Source: Kitasatospora paranensis (lineage in GTDB: Bacteria; Actinomycetota; Actinomycetes; Streptomycetales; Streptomycetaceae). From it: a stretch of DNA of 64,000 nucleotides. Positions 34,442 through 44,160 of this stretch are shown here, one piece after another. The notes under the pieces were generated by a model that searched no databases, was not told where the DNA came from, and saw only the letters and a program-made list of their open reading frames with translations. A program made the position numbers and the translations under genes. The stretch is from positions 4,712,001-4,776,000 of the forward strand of contig NZ_BAABKV010000001.1 of the NCBI RefSeq assembly GCF_039544005.1, written 5' to 3'. Each line of letters begins with the position of its first letter. The first letter of the stretch is position 1.

Positions 34442-35392
34442 ATGCCGCAGTCCGCCCTGCCCGCCCTCGCCGACGTCATACGCTCCGGCTTCACCGAGGG
34501 CCGCCACCGCGGCTCCCTCGTGCTGCTCGCCGCCGACGGCTCGGTGCAGTTCGCGCTCGGCGCGCCCGAGGAGCCGGTCTTCCCGCGCTCCACGGCCAAG
34601 CCCTTCCAGGCCGTCGCCACCCTCCGCGCCGGCCTCCCGCTCGACGGCGAACGGCTCGCCCTCGCCGCCTCCAGCCACTCCGCCGAGGAGTTCCACCGCA
34701 CCGCCGTCCGGGCGATCCTGGCCGAGGCCGGGCTCACCGAGGCCGACCTGCGCACGCCCGCCGACCTGCCGCTCGACCGGGTCGAGGCCGAGGCCCTGCT
34801 GCGCTCCGGCGGCTCCGCCGCACCGATCCTGATGGACTGCTCCGGCAAGCACGCCGGATGGCTCGCCGCCTGCGCCGCCAACGGCTGGGACACCGCCGGC
34901 TACCTCGACCCCGGCCACCCGATTCAGAAGCTGGCTCGGGAGGCGCTGGAGGAGGCCACCGGCGAGCAGGCGGCGCACGTCGGCACCGACGGCTGCGGCG
35001 CCCCGCTGCTGGCCGTCTCGCTCACCGGCCTGGCCCGCGGCTTCCGCGCCCTGGTGCTCGCCGAGCCCGGCACCCCGCAGCGCCGGGTCGCCGACGCCAT
35101 GCGCGCCCACCCGGAGTACGTCGCCGGCACCCGCCGCGCCGACACCCACCTGATGCGGGCCGTGCCCGGCGCGCTCTCGAAGATGGGCGCCGAGGCTGTC
35201 CAGGTCGTCGCGCTGGCCGACGGCCGGGCCCTCGCGTTCAAGATCGAGGACGGCTCGGAGCGGGCCCGCGGCCCGGTGCTGGCCGCCGCGCTGCGCCGCC
35301 TGGGCGTCGAGCACGAGGTGCTGGACCGGATCGCCGCCGAGCCGCTGCACGGCGGCGGCGAGGTCGTCGGCGAGGTCCGCGCCGCGTTCTGA
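34442..35392 (+). CDS. Asparaginase (Rhizobium AnsA-like, zinc type)
   Basis: A 316-residue protein of the asparaginase family related to inducible L-asparaginase II of Rhizobium etli. The key segments are FPRSTAKPFQAVA, LMDCSGKHAGWLAAC and VGTDGCGAP, which carry the Ser-Lys pair and the Cys-Lys-Cys zinc site of that family. ATG 34442 follows AGGAGAAC. It follows rsiG closely and ends at a strong terminator. It is unrelated to the classical type I/II asparaginases. Confidence 0.9.
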   Translation: MPQSALPALADVIRSGFTEGRHRGSLVLLAADGSVQFALGAPEEPVFPRSTAKPFQAVATLRAGLPLDGERLALAASSHSAEEFHRTAVRAILAEAGLTEADLRTPADLPLDRVEAEALLRSGGSAAPILMDCSGKHAGWLAACAANGWDTAGYLDPGHPIQKLAREALEEATGEQAAHVGTDGCGAPLLAVSLTGLARGFRALVLAEPGTPQRRVADAMRAHPEYVAGTRRADTHLMRAVPGALSKMGAEAVQVVALADGRALAFKIEDGSERARGPVLAAALRRLGVEHEVLDRIAAEPLHGGGEVVGEVRAAF

Positions 35393-35398
35393 GCACCC

Positions 35399-35427
35399 GC
35401 CGCCGCCCGGTCCACCCGGGCGGCGGC
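35399..35427. terminator. Terminator after the asparaginase gene
   Basis: A perfect 12-bp stem, GCCGCCGCCCGG at 35399-35410 and CCGGGCGGCGGC at 35416-35427, with loop TCCAC, seven bases after the stop. Confidence 0.85.
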
Positions 35428-35499
35428 TCACCGAGCGGGCCGCCGCATCCTGCGGCACGGTGGACGAGGGGCCGTCACACCACCGCTTGGGAGAGCGTC

Positions 35500-35715
35500 A
35501 TGACCGACCACACCTATCGCGTCACCGAGATCGTCGGCTCCTCCTCCGAGAGCATCGATGCGGCGATCCGCAACGGCATCGACCGGGCGTCCAGGACGCT
35601 GCGCAACCTGGACTGGTTCGAGGTGACCCAGGTGCGCGGCCATCTCGCCGACGGCCGCATCGAGCACTACCAGGTCGGGCTCAAGGTCGGATTCCGGCTG
35701 GAGGACGCCGACTGA
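35500..35715 (+). CDS. Dodecin family protein
   Basis: A 71-residue dodecin, a small dodecameric flavin-binding (or CoA-binding) storage protein. It has the typical MTDHTYRVTEIVGSSSESID start and WFEVTQVRGHLADGRIEHYQ with the flavin-stacking Trp. ATG 35500 follows GGGAGAG. It is flanked by terminators on both sides, so it is probably transcribed alone. Confidence 0.94.
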   Translation: MTDHTYRVTEIVGSSSESIDAAIRNGIDRASRTLRNLDWFEVTQVRGHLADGRIEHYQVGLKVGFRLEDAD

Positions 35716-35727
35716 CCGCCGCAACGC

Positions 35728-35766
35728 ACGGGGCCGGGGCGAGCACACCGCTCACCCCGGCCCCGT
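35728..35766. terminator. Bidirectional terminator between dodecin and ppa
   Basis: ACGGGGCCGGGG at 35728-35739 pairs with CCCCGGCCCCGT at 35755-35766. After one mismatch the stem extends inward by GAGC/GCTC. It sits between convergent genes. Confidence 0.82.
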
Positions 35767-35800
35767 CGTCCCGGGGAGCCTGCCCCCGGAGCGGAACGGC

Positions 35801-36292
35801 TCAGTGGCCGCCGTTCTCCGCCAGGCGCTTGATCGAGGCGACGATCTCGGCCTCGGCCTCGACGCGACCCACCCAGTTGGCGCCCTCGACGGACTTGCCG
35901 GGCTCCAGGTCCTTGTAGACCTCGAAGAAGTGCTGGATCTCCAGGCGGTCGAACTCCGACACGTGGTGGATGTCGCGCAGGTGCTCCCAGCGCGGGTCCG
36001 TCGCCGGGACGCAGAGCAGCTTGTCGTCGCCGCCGGCCTCGTCGGTCATGTGGAACATGCCGATCGCCCGGCACTTGATCAGGCAGCCCGGGAAGGTCGG
36101 CTCGTCCAGGATGACCAGCGCGTCCAGCGGGTCGCCGTCCTCGCCGAGCGTGCCCTCGACGTAGCCGTAGTCGGCCGGGTAGCGGGTCGAGGTGAAGAGC
36201 ATCCGGTCCAGGCGAAGCCGGCCGGTCTCATGGTCGACCTCGTACTTGTTCCGCGAGCCCTTCGGAATCTCGATCAGGACGTCGAACTCCAA
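35801..36292 (-). CDS. ppa: Inorganic pyrophosphatase
   Basis: A 163-residue family I soluble pyrophosphatase. It shows EFDVLIEIPKGSRNKYEVD, the substrate strand YPADYGYVEGTL and the metal-binding signature DGDPLDALV. The start chosen is TTG 36292, because GGAGGAA lies six bases upstream and it opens the conserved sequence; longer frames upstream are non-coding. It diverges from the PBP4 gene. Confidence 0.96.
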   Translation of the reverse strand: MEFDVLIEIPKGSRNKYEVDHETGRLRLDRMLFTSTRYPADYGYVEGTLGEDGDPLDALVILDEPTFPGCLIKCRAIGMFHMTDEAGGDDKLLCVPATDPRWEHLRDIHHVSEFDRLEIQHFFEVYKDLEPGKSVEGANWVGRVEAEAEIVASIKRLAENGGH

Positions 36293-36425
36293 CGGTTCCT
36301 CCAAGGTATGGGTGTGGGCCGCCCGGCGACCGGACTTCGCGGGCGCCCCGCTCCCGGTCACCGGGCGGCCTGACAGAATCCAAGTGTCTCGCACGGCGGG
36401 GTGTGCTCGGGAAAGGGGCCGGTCG

Positions 36426-37898
36426 GTGGACACAGGGGTGGGACGCGTCGGCAGGGCGCTCCTCGCGGCAGCGGTGGGGGCGGCGCTCGCCGTCGCGGGC
36501 ACGACGGCCCTGCCGGCCGGTGCGGCGCAGCTCCCGGGAGCCCGCTCGCAGGGCCCGGCCCACCCGGACGTGCGACAGGCCAGGGACGACGTGCCGGATG
36601 CGGGCGGCGCCCGCCGCGCCGCCCTGGACGCCGGCCCGGTGCTCGCCGCCACCGCGGACGCGGCCGGCAGCCCCGTCCCCGGCGCCGAGGCCCTGCGGCA
36701 GGCACTCGGTGACAGCGTCCGCGACCCGTCGCTGGGCAGCCTGAACATGGCCGTCGCCGACGCCGTCACCGGCACCCTGCTGTACGGCGCGGGCGAGACC
36801 GAGCCGGTCACCCCCGCCTCGACCACCAAGCTCGCCACCGCGGTGGCCGCCCTGGCGCTCGTCCCGCCCGCCACCCGGCTCGCCACCACCGTGGTGCGCG
36901 GCGACCGGCCGGGCACCGTCGTGATGGTCGGCGGCGGCGACCCGACCCTCACCGTGCTCCCGGCGGACCAGATCCGGATCGGCGGAGCACCGGTGGACGA
37001 CGACACCGCCCCCGCCTCCCTCGCCGACCTCGCCGCACGGACGGCCGCCGCCCTCAAGGCCGCCGGCACCACCGCCGTCCACCTCGACTACGACACCTCG
37101 ATGTACAGCGGCCCGCTGCTCCACCCGGAGCACGACGCGATGAACATCGCCGCCGTCACCCCGCTCATGGTGGACGAGGGACGGGTCGCCCCGCTCTCCC
37201 CGGACGAGGCGCCGGCCCGCGTCTACGACCCGGCCGGCCAGGCCGCGAACGCGCTCGCGGACCGGCTCAGGGCGGCCGGCATCACCGTCGACGGCACGCC
37301 CGCCCAGGTCACCGCACCCGCCGGGGCCGCCGTGCTCGGCCGGGTGTTCTCGCCGACCGTGCCGCGGCTGATCGAGCGGATGCTCACCACCTCCGACAAC
37401 ACCCTCGCCGAGGCCGTCGCCCGGCAGGCCGCGATCGCCGCGCACCGGCCCGCGAGCTTCGAGGGCGCCGCCGCCGCGACGCTGGCCACCCTGGCCGGGC
37501 TCGGCGTGCCGACGGCCGGCATGGTGCTCGCCGACGGCAGCGGCCTCAGCAAGACCGACCGGATCCCGGCCCTCGCCCTGACCGAGCTCCTCGCCCGGGC
37601 CGCCTCGCCGGCCCACCCCGAGCTGCGCCCGGTGCTGACCGGTCTGCCGGTGGCCGGCTTCACCGGCACCCTGGTCAACCGGTTCGGCGAGCGGTCCGGC
37701 GCCGGGCAGGCGGCCGGCCTGGTCCGGGCGAAGACCGGCACCCTGTCCGGGGTCAACACGCTGGCCGGCACCGTGGTCGACGCCGACGGCCGGGTGCTCA
37801 CGTTCGCCCTGATGACCCGCACCGGGGCGTACCCGGGGTCCGCCCGCGACGCGGTCGACCGGATCGTCGCCAGGCTCGCCTCCTGCGGCTGCCGCTGA
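36426..37898 (+). CDS. dacB: D-alanyl-D-alanine carboxypeptidase/endopeptidase (PBP4, DacB)
   Basis: A 490-residue exported class C penicillin-binding protein that trims peptidoglycan. A signal peptide spans residues 1-35. The active-site motifs are STTK (Ser132-Lys135), SDN in MLTTSDNTLAEAV, and KTG in VRAKTGTLSG. An insert between the first two motifs matches PBP4-type enzymes. The GTG start 36426 opens the signal peptide. The gene order ppa, dacB, zinc protease, tilS, hpt, ftsH is the usual actinobacterial one. Confidence 0.94.
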   Translation: MDTGVGRVGRALLAAAVGAALAVAGTTALPAGAAQLPGARSQGPAHPDVRQARDDVPDAGGARRAALDAGPVLAATADAAGSPVPGAEALRQALGDSVRDPSLGSLNMAVADAVTGTLLYGAGETEPVTPASTTKLATAVAALALVPPATRLATTVVRGDRPGTVVMVGGGDPTLTVLPADQIRIGGAPVDDDTAPASLADLAARTAAALKAAGTTAVHLDYDTSMYSGPLLHPEHDAMNIAAVTPLMVDEGRVAPLSPDEAPARVYDPAGQAANALADRLRAAGITVDGTPAQVTAPAGAAVLGRVFSPTVPRLIERMLTTSDNTLAEAVARQAAIAAHRPASFEGAAAATLATLAGLGVPTAGMVLADGSGLSKTDRIPALALTELLARAASPAHPELRPVLTGLPVAGFTGTLVNRFGERSGAGQAAGLVRAKTGTLSGVNTLAGTVVDADGRVLTFALMTRTGAYPGSARDAVDRIVARLASCGCR

Positions 37899-37981
37899 CC
37901 CGTCCCGGGGCCGCCGGGGCCGCCGTCCGGACCTGCGGCCGGTTCTCTCCCCCGCCGCCCGCCAGCACGTACGGTGAGCTC

Positions 37982-39147
37982 ATGACGAGCGCGAGCGGCG
38001 GAACAGGCATGGTCGACTGGAATCTCGCGGTCAGCACCGCGACCCGGCTGGCCAGGCCCGGTCCGGAGGTGACCCGGGCGGAGGCGGCGACGGTCGTCGC
38101 CGAGCTGCGGCGGCACGCGCTCGAGGCCGAGGAGCACGTCCGCGGCTACACCGAGCTGCGCCCGACCCGCCTCGCGGACGCCGAGGCGACCCCGGTGCTG
38201 GTGGTCGACCGGCCGGGCTGGGTGCGGGCCAACGTGGCGGGATTCCGCACCATCGTCCAGCCGCTGGTGGACCGCCTGCAGGCGCGCCGGGCGGAGACCC
38301 CCGGCGCGGCGCTCTTCGGCACGCTCGGCGAGAAGGCGACCGGCATCGAGGTCGGGGCGCTGCTGGCGTTCCTGTCGACGAAGGTGCTCGGGCAGTACGA
38401 GACCTTCGCGCCGGCGGAGCTGCCGCCCGCCCCGGACAGCCCGGCCGGGCTGTTCGACAAGCCGCGCCGCGGCCCGGAGCCGCCCGGCCCCGGCCGGCTG
38501 CTGCTGGTGGCGCCGAACATCGTCCAGGTCGAGCGCGAGCTGGACGTGGACCCGCACGACTTCCGGCTCTGGGTCTGCCTGCACGAGGAGACCCACCGCA
38601 CCCAGTTCAGCGCGGTGCCCTGGCTGCGCGACCACATCCAGTCCGAGGTGCAGGCCTTCCTCGCGCAGACCGACATCGACCCGGGCGCGTTGCTGGAGCG
38701 GGCCCGGGAGGTCCTGGCGGACGGCCTGCCGGGGCTGGGCGGCCGCGGCGACGGTTCCGGGCCCAGCACGCTGCTGGAGGCCGTCCAGTCGCCCGCGCAG
38801 CGCGAGGTGCTCGGCCGGCTGACCGCGGTGATGTCGCTGCTGGAGGGGCACGCCGACGTGGTGATGGACGGGGTCGGTCCGGCCGTGGTGCCGAGCGTCG
38901 CCGAGATCCGGGAGAAGTTCCAGCGCCGCCGCGACCGGGGGCCGGCCGGCTCGACCTGGTGCTCCGCCGGCTGCTGGGGATGGACGCCAAGCTGCGGCAG
39001 TACCAGGACGGCGCGGTGTTCGTCCGCGGGGTGGTGGACCGGGTCGGGATGGCCGGCTTCAACCGGGTCTGGACATCGCCGAACACCCTGCCCACCAAGG
39101 AGGAGGTCCACGACCCGGCGGCGTGGGTCGCCCGAGTGGCCCGCTGA
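37982..39147 (+). CDS. Zinc-dependent metalloprotease, DUF2342 family (apparent frameshift)
   Basis: A putative intracellular zinc protease of the family found next to tilS in actinobacteria. The HExxH motif is CLHEETHRTQF (His201, Glu202, His205). A family C-terminus is read only in another frame (LDLVLRRLLGMDAKLRQYQD, ending AAWVARVAR). Adding one base to the G run 38937-38941 joins both parts into 388 residues. ATG 37982 is the start. Family function is not known in detail. Confidence 0.88.
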
Positions 39148-39383
39148 ATCGCCCGTCCCGAGAGGGTTCCGGCTGGGCCGGTTGGCCGGGCGGCGGCCGA
39201 ATGAACGTTTCTCCATTCACCCGTACGTGGGACGGTGGAGGCGGCGCAGCCGCGCAGGGCCTGCGGGGCACCCGCTTTCTGCGACCATCTGTGAGCGCCC
39301 GGTGACCGAGTGCGCGCAGGGTCCCCGCCCAGCCGCCCCCGCCCCGGCCGCCCGTCCCTCCCCTCCGTCAAGGAGTGCACCCC

Positions 39384-40515
39384 GTGGGCCCTCACCCTGC
39401 CGTCGCGGCGATACGCCTCGCCGTCCGCCGCACTCTCGCCGACCTGGCGGCCGAGGCCGGCGTCCCCGTCGGCGCGCCCGTCCGCGCGCCGCAGAGCCGT
39501 CCCGCCGCCGCACCGGCCCTGGTGCCGGCCGGTTCCGCCGCCACCACCCTGATCGGCAACGCCCGCCGCCATCCCTCCGGGCTGCCGCGCACCCCCGCGG
39601 CGCCCGGCGCCCCGCTCGTCCTGGTCGCCGTCAGCGGCGGCGCGGACTCGATGGCGCTGGCCACCGCGACCGCCTTCGAGGCGCCCAAGCTCGGCCTGCG
39701 GGTCGGCGCCGTCACCGTCGACCACGGCCTGCAGGCCGGCTCCGCCGAGCGCGCCGAACTGGTCGCCGTCCGGCTCCGCGAACTCGGCCTCGACCCGGTC
39801 GAGGCCGTGCCCGTCCAGGTCGGCCGGGCCGGAGGTCCGGAGAACGCCGCCCGGGACGCCCGCTACGCCGCCCTCGACGCCGCCGCCGAGCGGCACGGCG
39901 CGCTCGCCGTCCTGCTCGGCCACACCCGCGACGACCAGGCCGAGACCGTCCTGCTCGGCCTCGCCCGCGGTTCCGGCGCCCGCTCGCTGGCCGGCATGCC
40001 CGCCCAGAAGGGCCGCTACCGCCGCCCGCTGCTGGAGCTGGACCGTGCCGCCACCCGCCAGGCCTGCTCCGCCCAGTCCATCCCGGTCTGGGACGACCCG
40101 CACAACACCGATCCCGCGTACACCCGCTCCCGGGTCCGCCACGAGGTGCTGCCGGTGCTGGAGAAGCACCTCGGCGGCGGCGTGGTCGAGGCCCTGGCCC
40201 GTACCGCCCGGCTGTTCCGCGACGACGCCGACGCGCTGGACCAGTGGGCCGCCCTCGCCGAGCGCGACCTCCGGACGGCCGAAGGCACCCTGGACGTCCC
40301 CAAGCTCGCCGAACTGCCCCCCGCCGTCCGCCGCCGGGTGCTGCGCCGGGCCGCGCTGCGGGCCGGATGCCCGGCCGGGGACCTCTTCGCCCGGCACCTG
40401 GAGAGCGTCGACCTGCTCGTCACCGGATGGCGCGGTCAGGGACCGCTGCACCTACCCGGGGGTCGAAGCCACCCGCAGGTGTGGCACGCTGGTCTTTCGG
40501 CGACAGAGCGACTAG
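39384..40515 (+). CDS. tilS: tRNA(Ile)-lysidine synthase (apparent frameshift at C-terminus)
   Basis: Enzyme that converts cytidine-34 of tRNA-Ile(CAU) to lysidine. The PP-loop ATPase motif SGGADSM is at residues 84-90, followed by VTVDHGLQ and LLGHTRDDQAETVLLGL. The GTG start 39384 has AAGGAG eight bases upstream. The frame otherwise runs on into hpt. Changing the G run at 40458-40462 (two more or one fewer) gives a C-terminus VEATRRCGTLVFRRQSD and a stop at 40513-40515. This matches the expected end. Confidence 0.92.
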
Positions 40516-40576
40516 CGGCAACGCGTCGCGGGGCCGCCGCCGACACAGACCCCGAACGTTTGAGGACGTATCCCCG

Positions 40577-41131
40577 GTGGATCAGAACGACATGGGTGCC
40601 GACCTGGCGAAGGTGCTCATCAGCAAGGACGAGATCGACGCCAAGCTGGCCGAGCTGGCCGAGCGGATCGACCGGGACTACGCCGGCCGGGACCTGCTGC
40701 TCGTCGGCGTCCTCAAGGGCGCCGTCATGGTGATGGCCGACCTCGCCCGGACGCTGCACTCGCAGGTGACCATGGACTGGATGGCCGTCTCCTCGTACGG
40801 GATGGGCACCAAGTCCTCCGGCGTGGTCCGGATCCTCAAGGACCTGGACACCGACATCGCCGGCCGTGACGTGCTGATCGTCGAGGACATCATCGACTCC
40901 GGTCTGACGCTGTCCTGGCTGCTGGGCAACCTCGGTTCGCGGGGCCCGGCGTCGCTGGAGGTGTGCACCCTGCTGCGCAAGCCGGACGCCGCCAAGGTCG
41001 AGATCGACGTCAAGTACGTCGGCTTCGACATCCCCAACGAGTTCGTCGTCGGCTACGGCCTCGACTACGCCGAGAAGCTGCGCAACCTGCCGTTCATCGG
41101 CACCCTGGCGCCGCACGTCTACGGAGGCTGA
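40577..41131 (+). CDS. hpt: Hypoxanthine phosphoribosyltransferase
   Basis: A 184-residue purine-salvage enzyme. The PRPP-binding motif is DVLIVEDIIDSGLTLSWLL, and LLVGVLKGAVMVMADLAR and VKYVGFDIPNEFVVGYGLDY are conserved. GTG 40577 follows GAGGA; an ATG at 40592 is an alternative. It sits between tilS and ftsH, the classic order. Confidence 0.96.
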   Translation: MDQNDMGADLAKVLISKDEIDAKLAELAERIDRDYAGRDLLLVGVLKGAVMVMADLARTLHSQVTMDWMAVSSYGMGTKSSGVVRILKDLDTDIAGRDVLIVEDIIDSGLTLSWLLGNLGSRGPASLEVCTLLRKPDAAKVEIDVKYVGFDIPNEFVVGYGLDYAEKLRNLPFIGTLAPHVYGG

Positions 41132-41352
41132 GGACCGTTCGGGCGACGGATGGGAACAGCAGGCCGTTCCCGCCCGTTGTGCCGAGGTAGGAAAATACGT
41201 CGTGCCGTCGTGCCCCCGCTCCGGCGGGCGGCACTGCGGTACGGTCCAATGAACCGCTCTTCTCATGAGCACATACCGGATGCGCCGGCGGCCCTCAGGC
41301 CGTGCAGCGCCGTTGAGTGGCAGGAGGGACGGGGCGGCAACGCCCCGCATGG

Positions 41353-43394
41353 ATGGACGTCAAGCGATACTTCCGTGCGCCGATCATGTGGATCGTGCTG
41401 GCCGTCCTCGCCGTCGTTGTGCTGATGCAGGTCGTCTCCGACTCGAGCGGGTACAAGACGGCTGACACGGGCCAGGTCATTGCCGCGATCGACAAGAACG
41501 AGGTTCAGTCGGCGCAGATCACCACAGGTGATTCCAACCTCGTCAAGATTCAGCTGAAGGACGGGCAGACGCTGCCGGCCAACAGCTCCGGCAAGGCGCC
41601 CAAGGGCTCCAAGTTCGAGGCGTCCTACGTCTCGGACACCCAGGCCGCGACCATTGCGGACAAGCTGCAGACTTCCTTCGCCAACGGGAACCTGCCCGAC
41701 AACTACACCGTCAGCCCCGAGAAGCAGTCGACCTTCGTCAGCCTCCTGCTGTCGATGCTGCCGATCGTGATCATCGTCCTGGTCTTCCTGTTCCTGATGA
41801 ACCAGATGCAGGGCGGCGGCTCGCGGGTCATGCAGTTCGGCAAGTCCAAGGCCAAGCTGCTGACCAAGGACACCCCGAAGACCACCTTCTCCGACGTCGC
41901 AGGCGCGGACGAGGCGGTCGAGGAGCTCCAGGAGATCAAGGAGTTCCTGGAGGAGCCGTCGAAGTTCCAGGCGGTCGGCGCCAAGATCCCCAAGGGCGTC
42001 CTGCTCTACGGCCCTCCCGGCACCGGCAAGACCCTGCTGGCCCGCGCCGTGGCCGGCGAGGCGGGCGTGCCGTTCTACTCGATCTCCGGTTCCGACTTCG
42101 TCGAGATGTTCGTCGGTGTGGGCGCCTCCCGCGTCCGCGACCTCTTCGAGCAGGCGAAGGCGAACGCTCCGGCGATCATCTTCGTCGACGAGATCGACGC
42201 CGTCGGCCGGCACCGCGGTGCGGGCCTCGGCGGTGGCCACGACGAGCGCGAGCAGACGCTGAACCAGCTGCTCGTCGAGATGGACGGCTTCGACGTGAAG
42301 GGCGGCGTCATCCTGATCGCCGCCACCAACCGCCCCGACATCCTGGACCCGGCGCTGCTGCGCCGGGCCGCTTCGACCGGCAGATCGCGGTCGAGCGCCC
42401 CGACCTCCAGGGCCGTCTGGACATCCTCAAGGTGCACCAGAAGGGCAAGCCGATCGCGCCCGACGTCGACCTCTCGGCCGTCGCCAAGCGCACCCCCGGC
42501 TTCACCGGCGCGGACCTGTCGAACGTCCTCAACGAGGCCGCGCTGCTGACCGCCCGCTCGGACAAGAAGCTGATCGACAACTTCGTCCTGGACGAGGCGA
42601 TCGACCGCGTCGTGGCCGGCCCGCAGAAGCGGACCCGGATCATGTCCGAGAAGGAGAAGAAGATCACCGCGTACCACGAGGGCGGCCACGCCCTGGTCGC
42701 GGCGGCCTCCCCAACGCGGACCCGGTGCACAAGATCACCATCCTGTCCCGCGGCCGGGCCCTGGGCTACACCATGGTGCTCCCGGACGAGGACAAGTACT
42801 CGACCACCCGCAACGAGATGCTCGACCAGCTGGCGTACATGCTGGGCGGCCGTGCCGCGGAGGAACTGGTCTTCCACGACCCGACCACCGGCGCGTCCAA
42901 CGACATCGAGAAGGCCACCGCAACGGCCCGCGCGATGGTCACCCAGTACGGCATGAGCGAGCGCCTCGGCGCGATCAAGTTCGGCTCCAGCGAATCGGAG
43001 CCGTTCCTCGGTCGCGAGATGGGCCACCAGCGCGACTACTCGGAGGAGGTCGCCGGGCTGGTCGACGAGGAGGTCAAGAAGCTCATCGAGAACGCGCACA
43101 ACGAGGCCTGGGAGATCCTGGTCGAGAACCGCGACGTGCTCGACAACCTCGTGCTGGAGCTGCTGGAGAAGGAGACGCTGAACAAGGAGCAGATCGCCGA
43201 GGTCTTCTCGACGATCGTCAAGCGTCCGGCCCGTCCGGCGTGGACGGGCTCCTCCCGCCGCACCCTCCACCCGTCCCCCGGTGCAGTCCCCGAAGGAGCT
43301 GGCGCTGACCAACGGCGTCGCCGCCTCCGTGGACGCGGCCCCGGTCGACGTCGTGAAGCTGCCGCCGGCCGGTGAGCGCCCCTCCGAGGGCTGA
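41353..43394 (+). CDS. ftsH: ATP-dependent zinc metalloprotease FtsH (three apparent frameshifts)
   Basis: Membrane AAA+ protease. N-terminal helix after MDVKRYFRAP, an outer domain, a second helix, then the AAA+ module: Walker A GPPGTGKT, Walker B IIFVDEID, and the zinc motif HEGGH in AYHEGGHALV. Three breaks occur: at 42363-42364 (LLRPGRFDR region, one C missing), 42709-42712 (one C missing before NADPVHK) and 43263-43265 (two C missing). Filled in, the protein has 681 residues and ends LPPAGERPSEG. FtsH is normally indispensable or nearly so, and three breaks in one gene point to sequence errors. ATG 41353 opens the conserved start. Confidence 0.94.
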
Positions 43395-43410
43395 TCACCG
43401 AGGCGGAATG

Positions 43411-43452
43411 AATGCCGCGCCGCCAGGGTTTGTACCCTGGAGGCGCGGCATT
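43411..43452. terminator. Strong terminator after ftsH
   Basis: An 18-bp stem with one G-A mismatch: AATGCCGCGCC (43411-43421) and CCAGGGT (43423-43429) pair with ACCCTGG (43434-43440) and GGCGCGGCATT (43442-43452), loop TTGT. It begins 16 bases past the ftsH stop. Confidence 0.92.
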
Positions 43453-43510
43453 CGCGCTGTCCGGTGCGACGCCGCCCGTCCCTGTCACTCCGAAGCCAAG
43501 CGAGGCCCGC

Positions 43511-44116
43511 ATGATCGACCCGGTGACTCTTGAGGGTGAGCCCGTCATCGGGCGGTTCGACCAGAAGCGGGCCGAGAACGCCGTTCGTGAGCTGCTGCTC
43601 GCGGTGGGCGAGGACCCGGACCGCGAGGGCCTGTTGGAGACCCCGGCCAGGGTGGCCCGGGCCTACCAGGAGATATTCGCGGGCCTGTGGCAGGAGCCGG
43701 AGGACGTCCTCACCACCACCTTCGACCTGGGCCACGACGAGATGGTGCTGGTCAAGGACATCGAGGTCTTCTCGACCTGCGAGCACCACCTGGTGCCGTT
43801 CCGCGGGGTCGCCCACGTCGGCTACATCCCGTCCACGAGCGGCAAGATCACCGGGCTGTCGAAGCTGGCCCGGCTGGTCGATGTCTACGCCCGCCGCCCC
43901 CAGGTCCAGGAGCGGCTGACCAGCCAGGTCGCCGACGCGCTGATGCGCATCCTGGAGCCGCGCGGCGCCATCGTCGTCGTCGAGTGCGAGCACATGTGCA
44001 TGTCGATGCGCGGCATCCGCAAGCCCGGCGCCAAGACCATCACCTCGGCCGTCCGGGGCCAGCTGCGCGACCCGGCCACCCGCGCCGAGGCGATGAGCCT
44101 GATCGTCGCGAGGTAG
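43511..44116 (+). CDS. folE: GTP cyclohydrolase I
   Basis: A 201-residue first enzyme of folate synthesis. Conserved motifs are EDPDREGLLETPARVARAY, FSTCEHHLVPF (zinc Cys and His), GKITGLSKLARLVD and VVVECEHMCM (second zinc Cys). ATG 43511 is the start. It leads the folate gene set folE, folP, folB, folK, interrupted by the esterase and the MprF-like gene. It is convergent with the esterase gene. Confidence 0.97.
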   Translation: MIDPVTLEGEPVIGRFDQKRAENAVRELLLAVGEDPDREGLLETPARVARAYQEIFAGLWQEPEDVLTTTFDLGHDEMVLVKDIEVFSTCEHHLVPFRGVAHVGYIPSTSGKITGLSKLARLVDVYARRPQVQERLTSQVADALMRILEPRGAIVVVECEHMCMSMRGIRKPGAKTITSAVRGQLRDPATRAEAMSLIVAR

Positions 44117-44160
44117 CCGGGCCCCGGGGGCGCCGGACGGAGGGCCGCCGGGCCCCCGCC

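Noticed and set aside
37982..41131. A single 1049-codon frame joining the zinc protease, tilS region and hpt
   Set aside because: It starts in the protease gene, runs in the wrong frame through tilS and ends as hpt. It exists only because of the missing base near 38937.
44117..44160. Possible terminator between folE and the esterase gene
   Set aside because: GC-rich with several overlapping short repeats but no single convincing stem.
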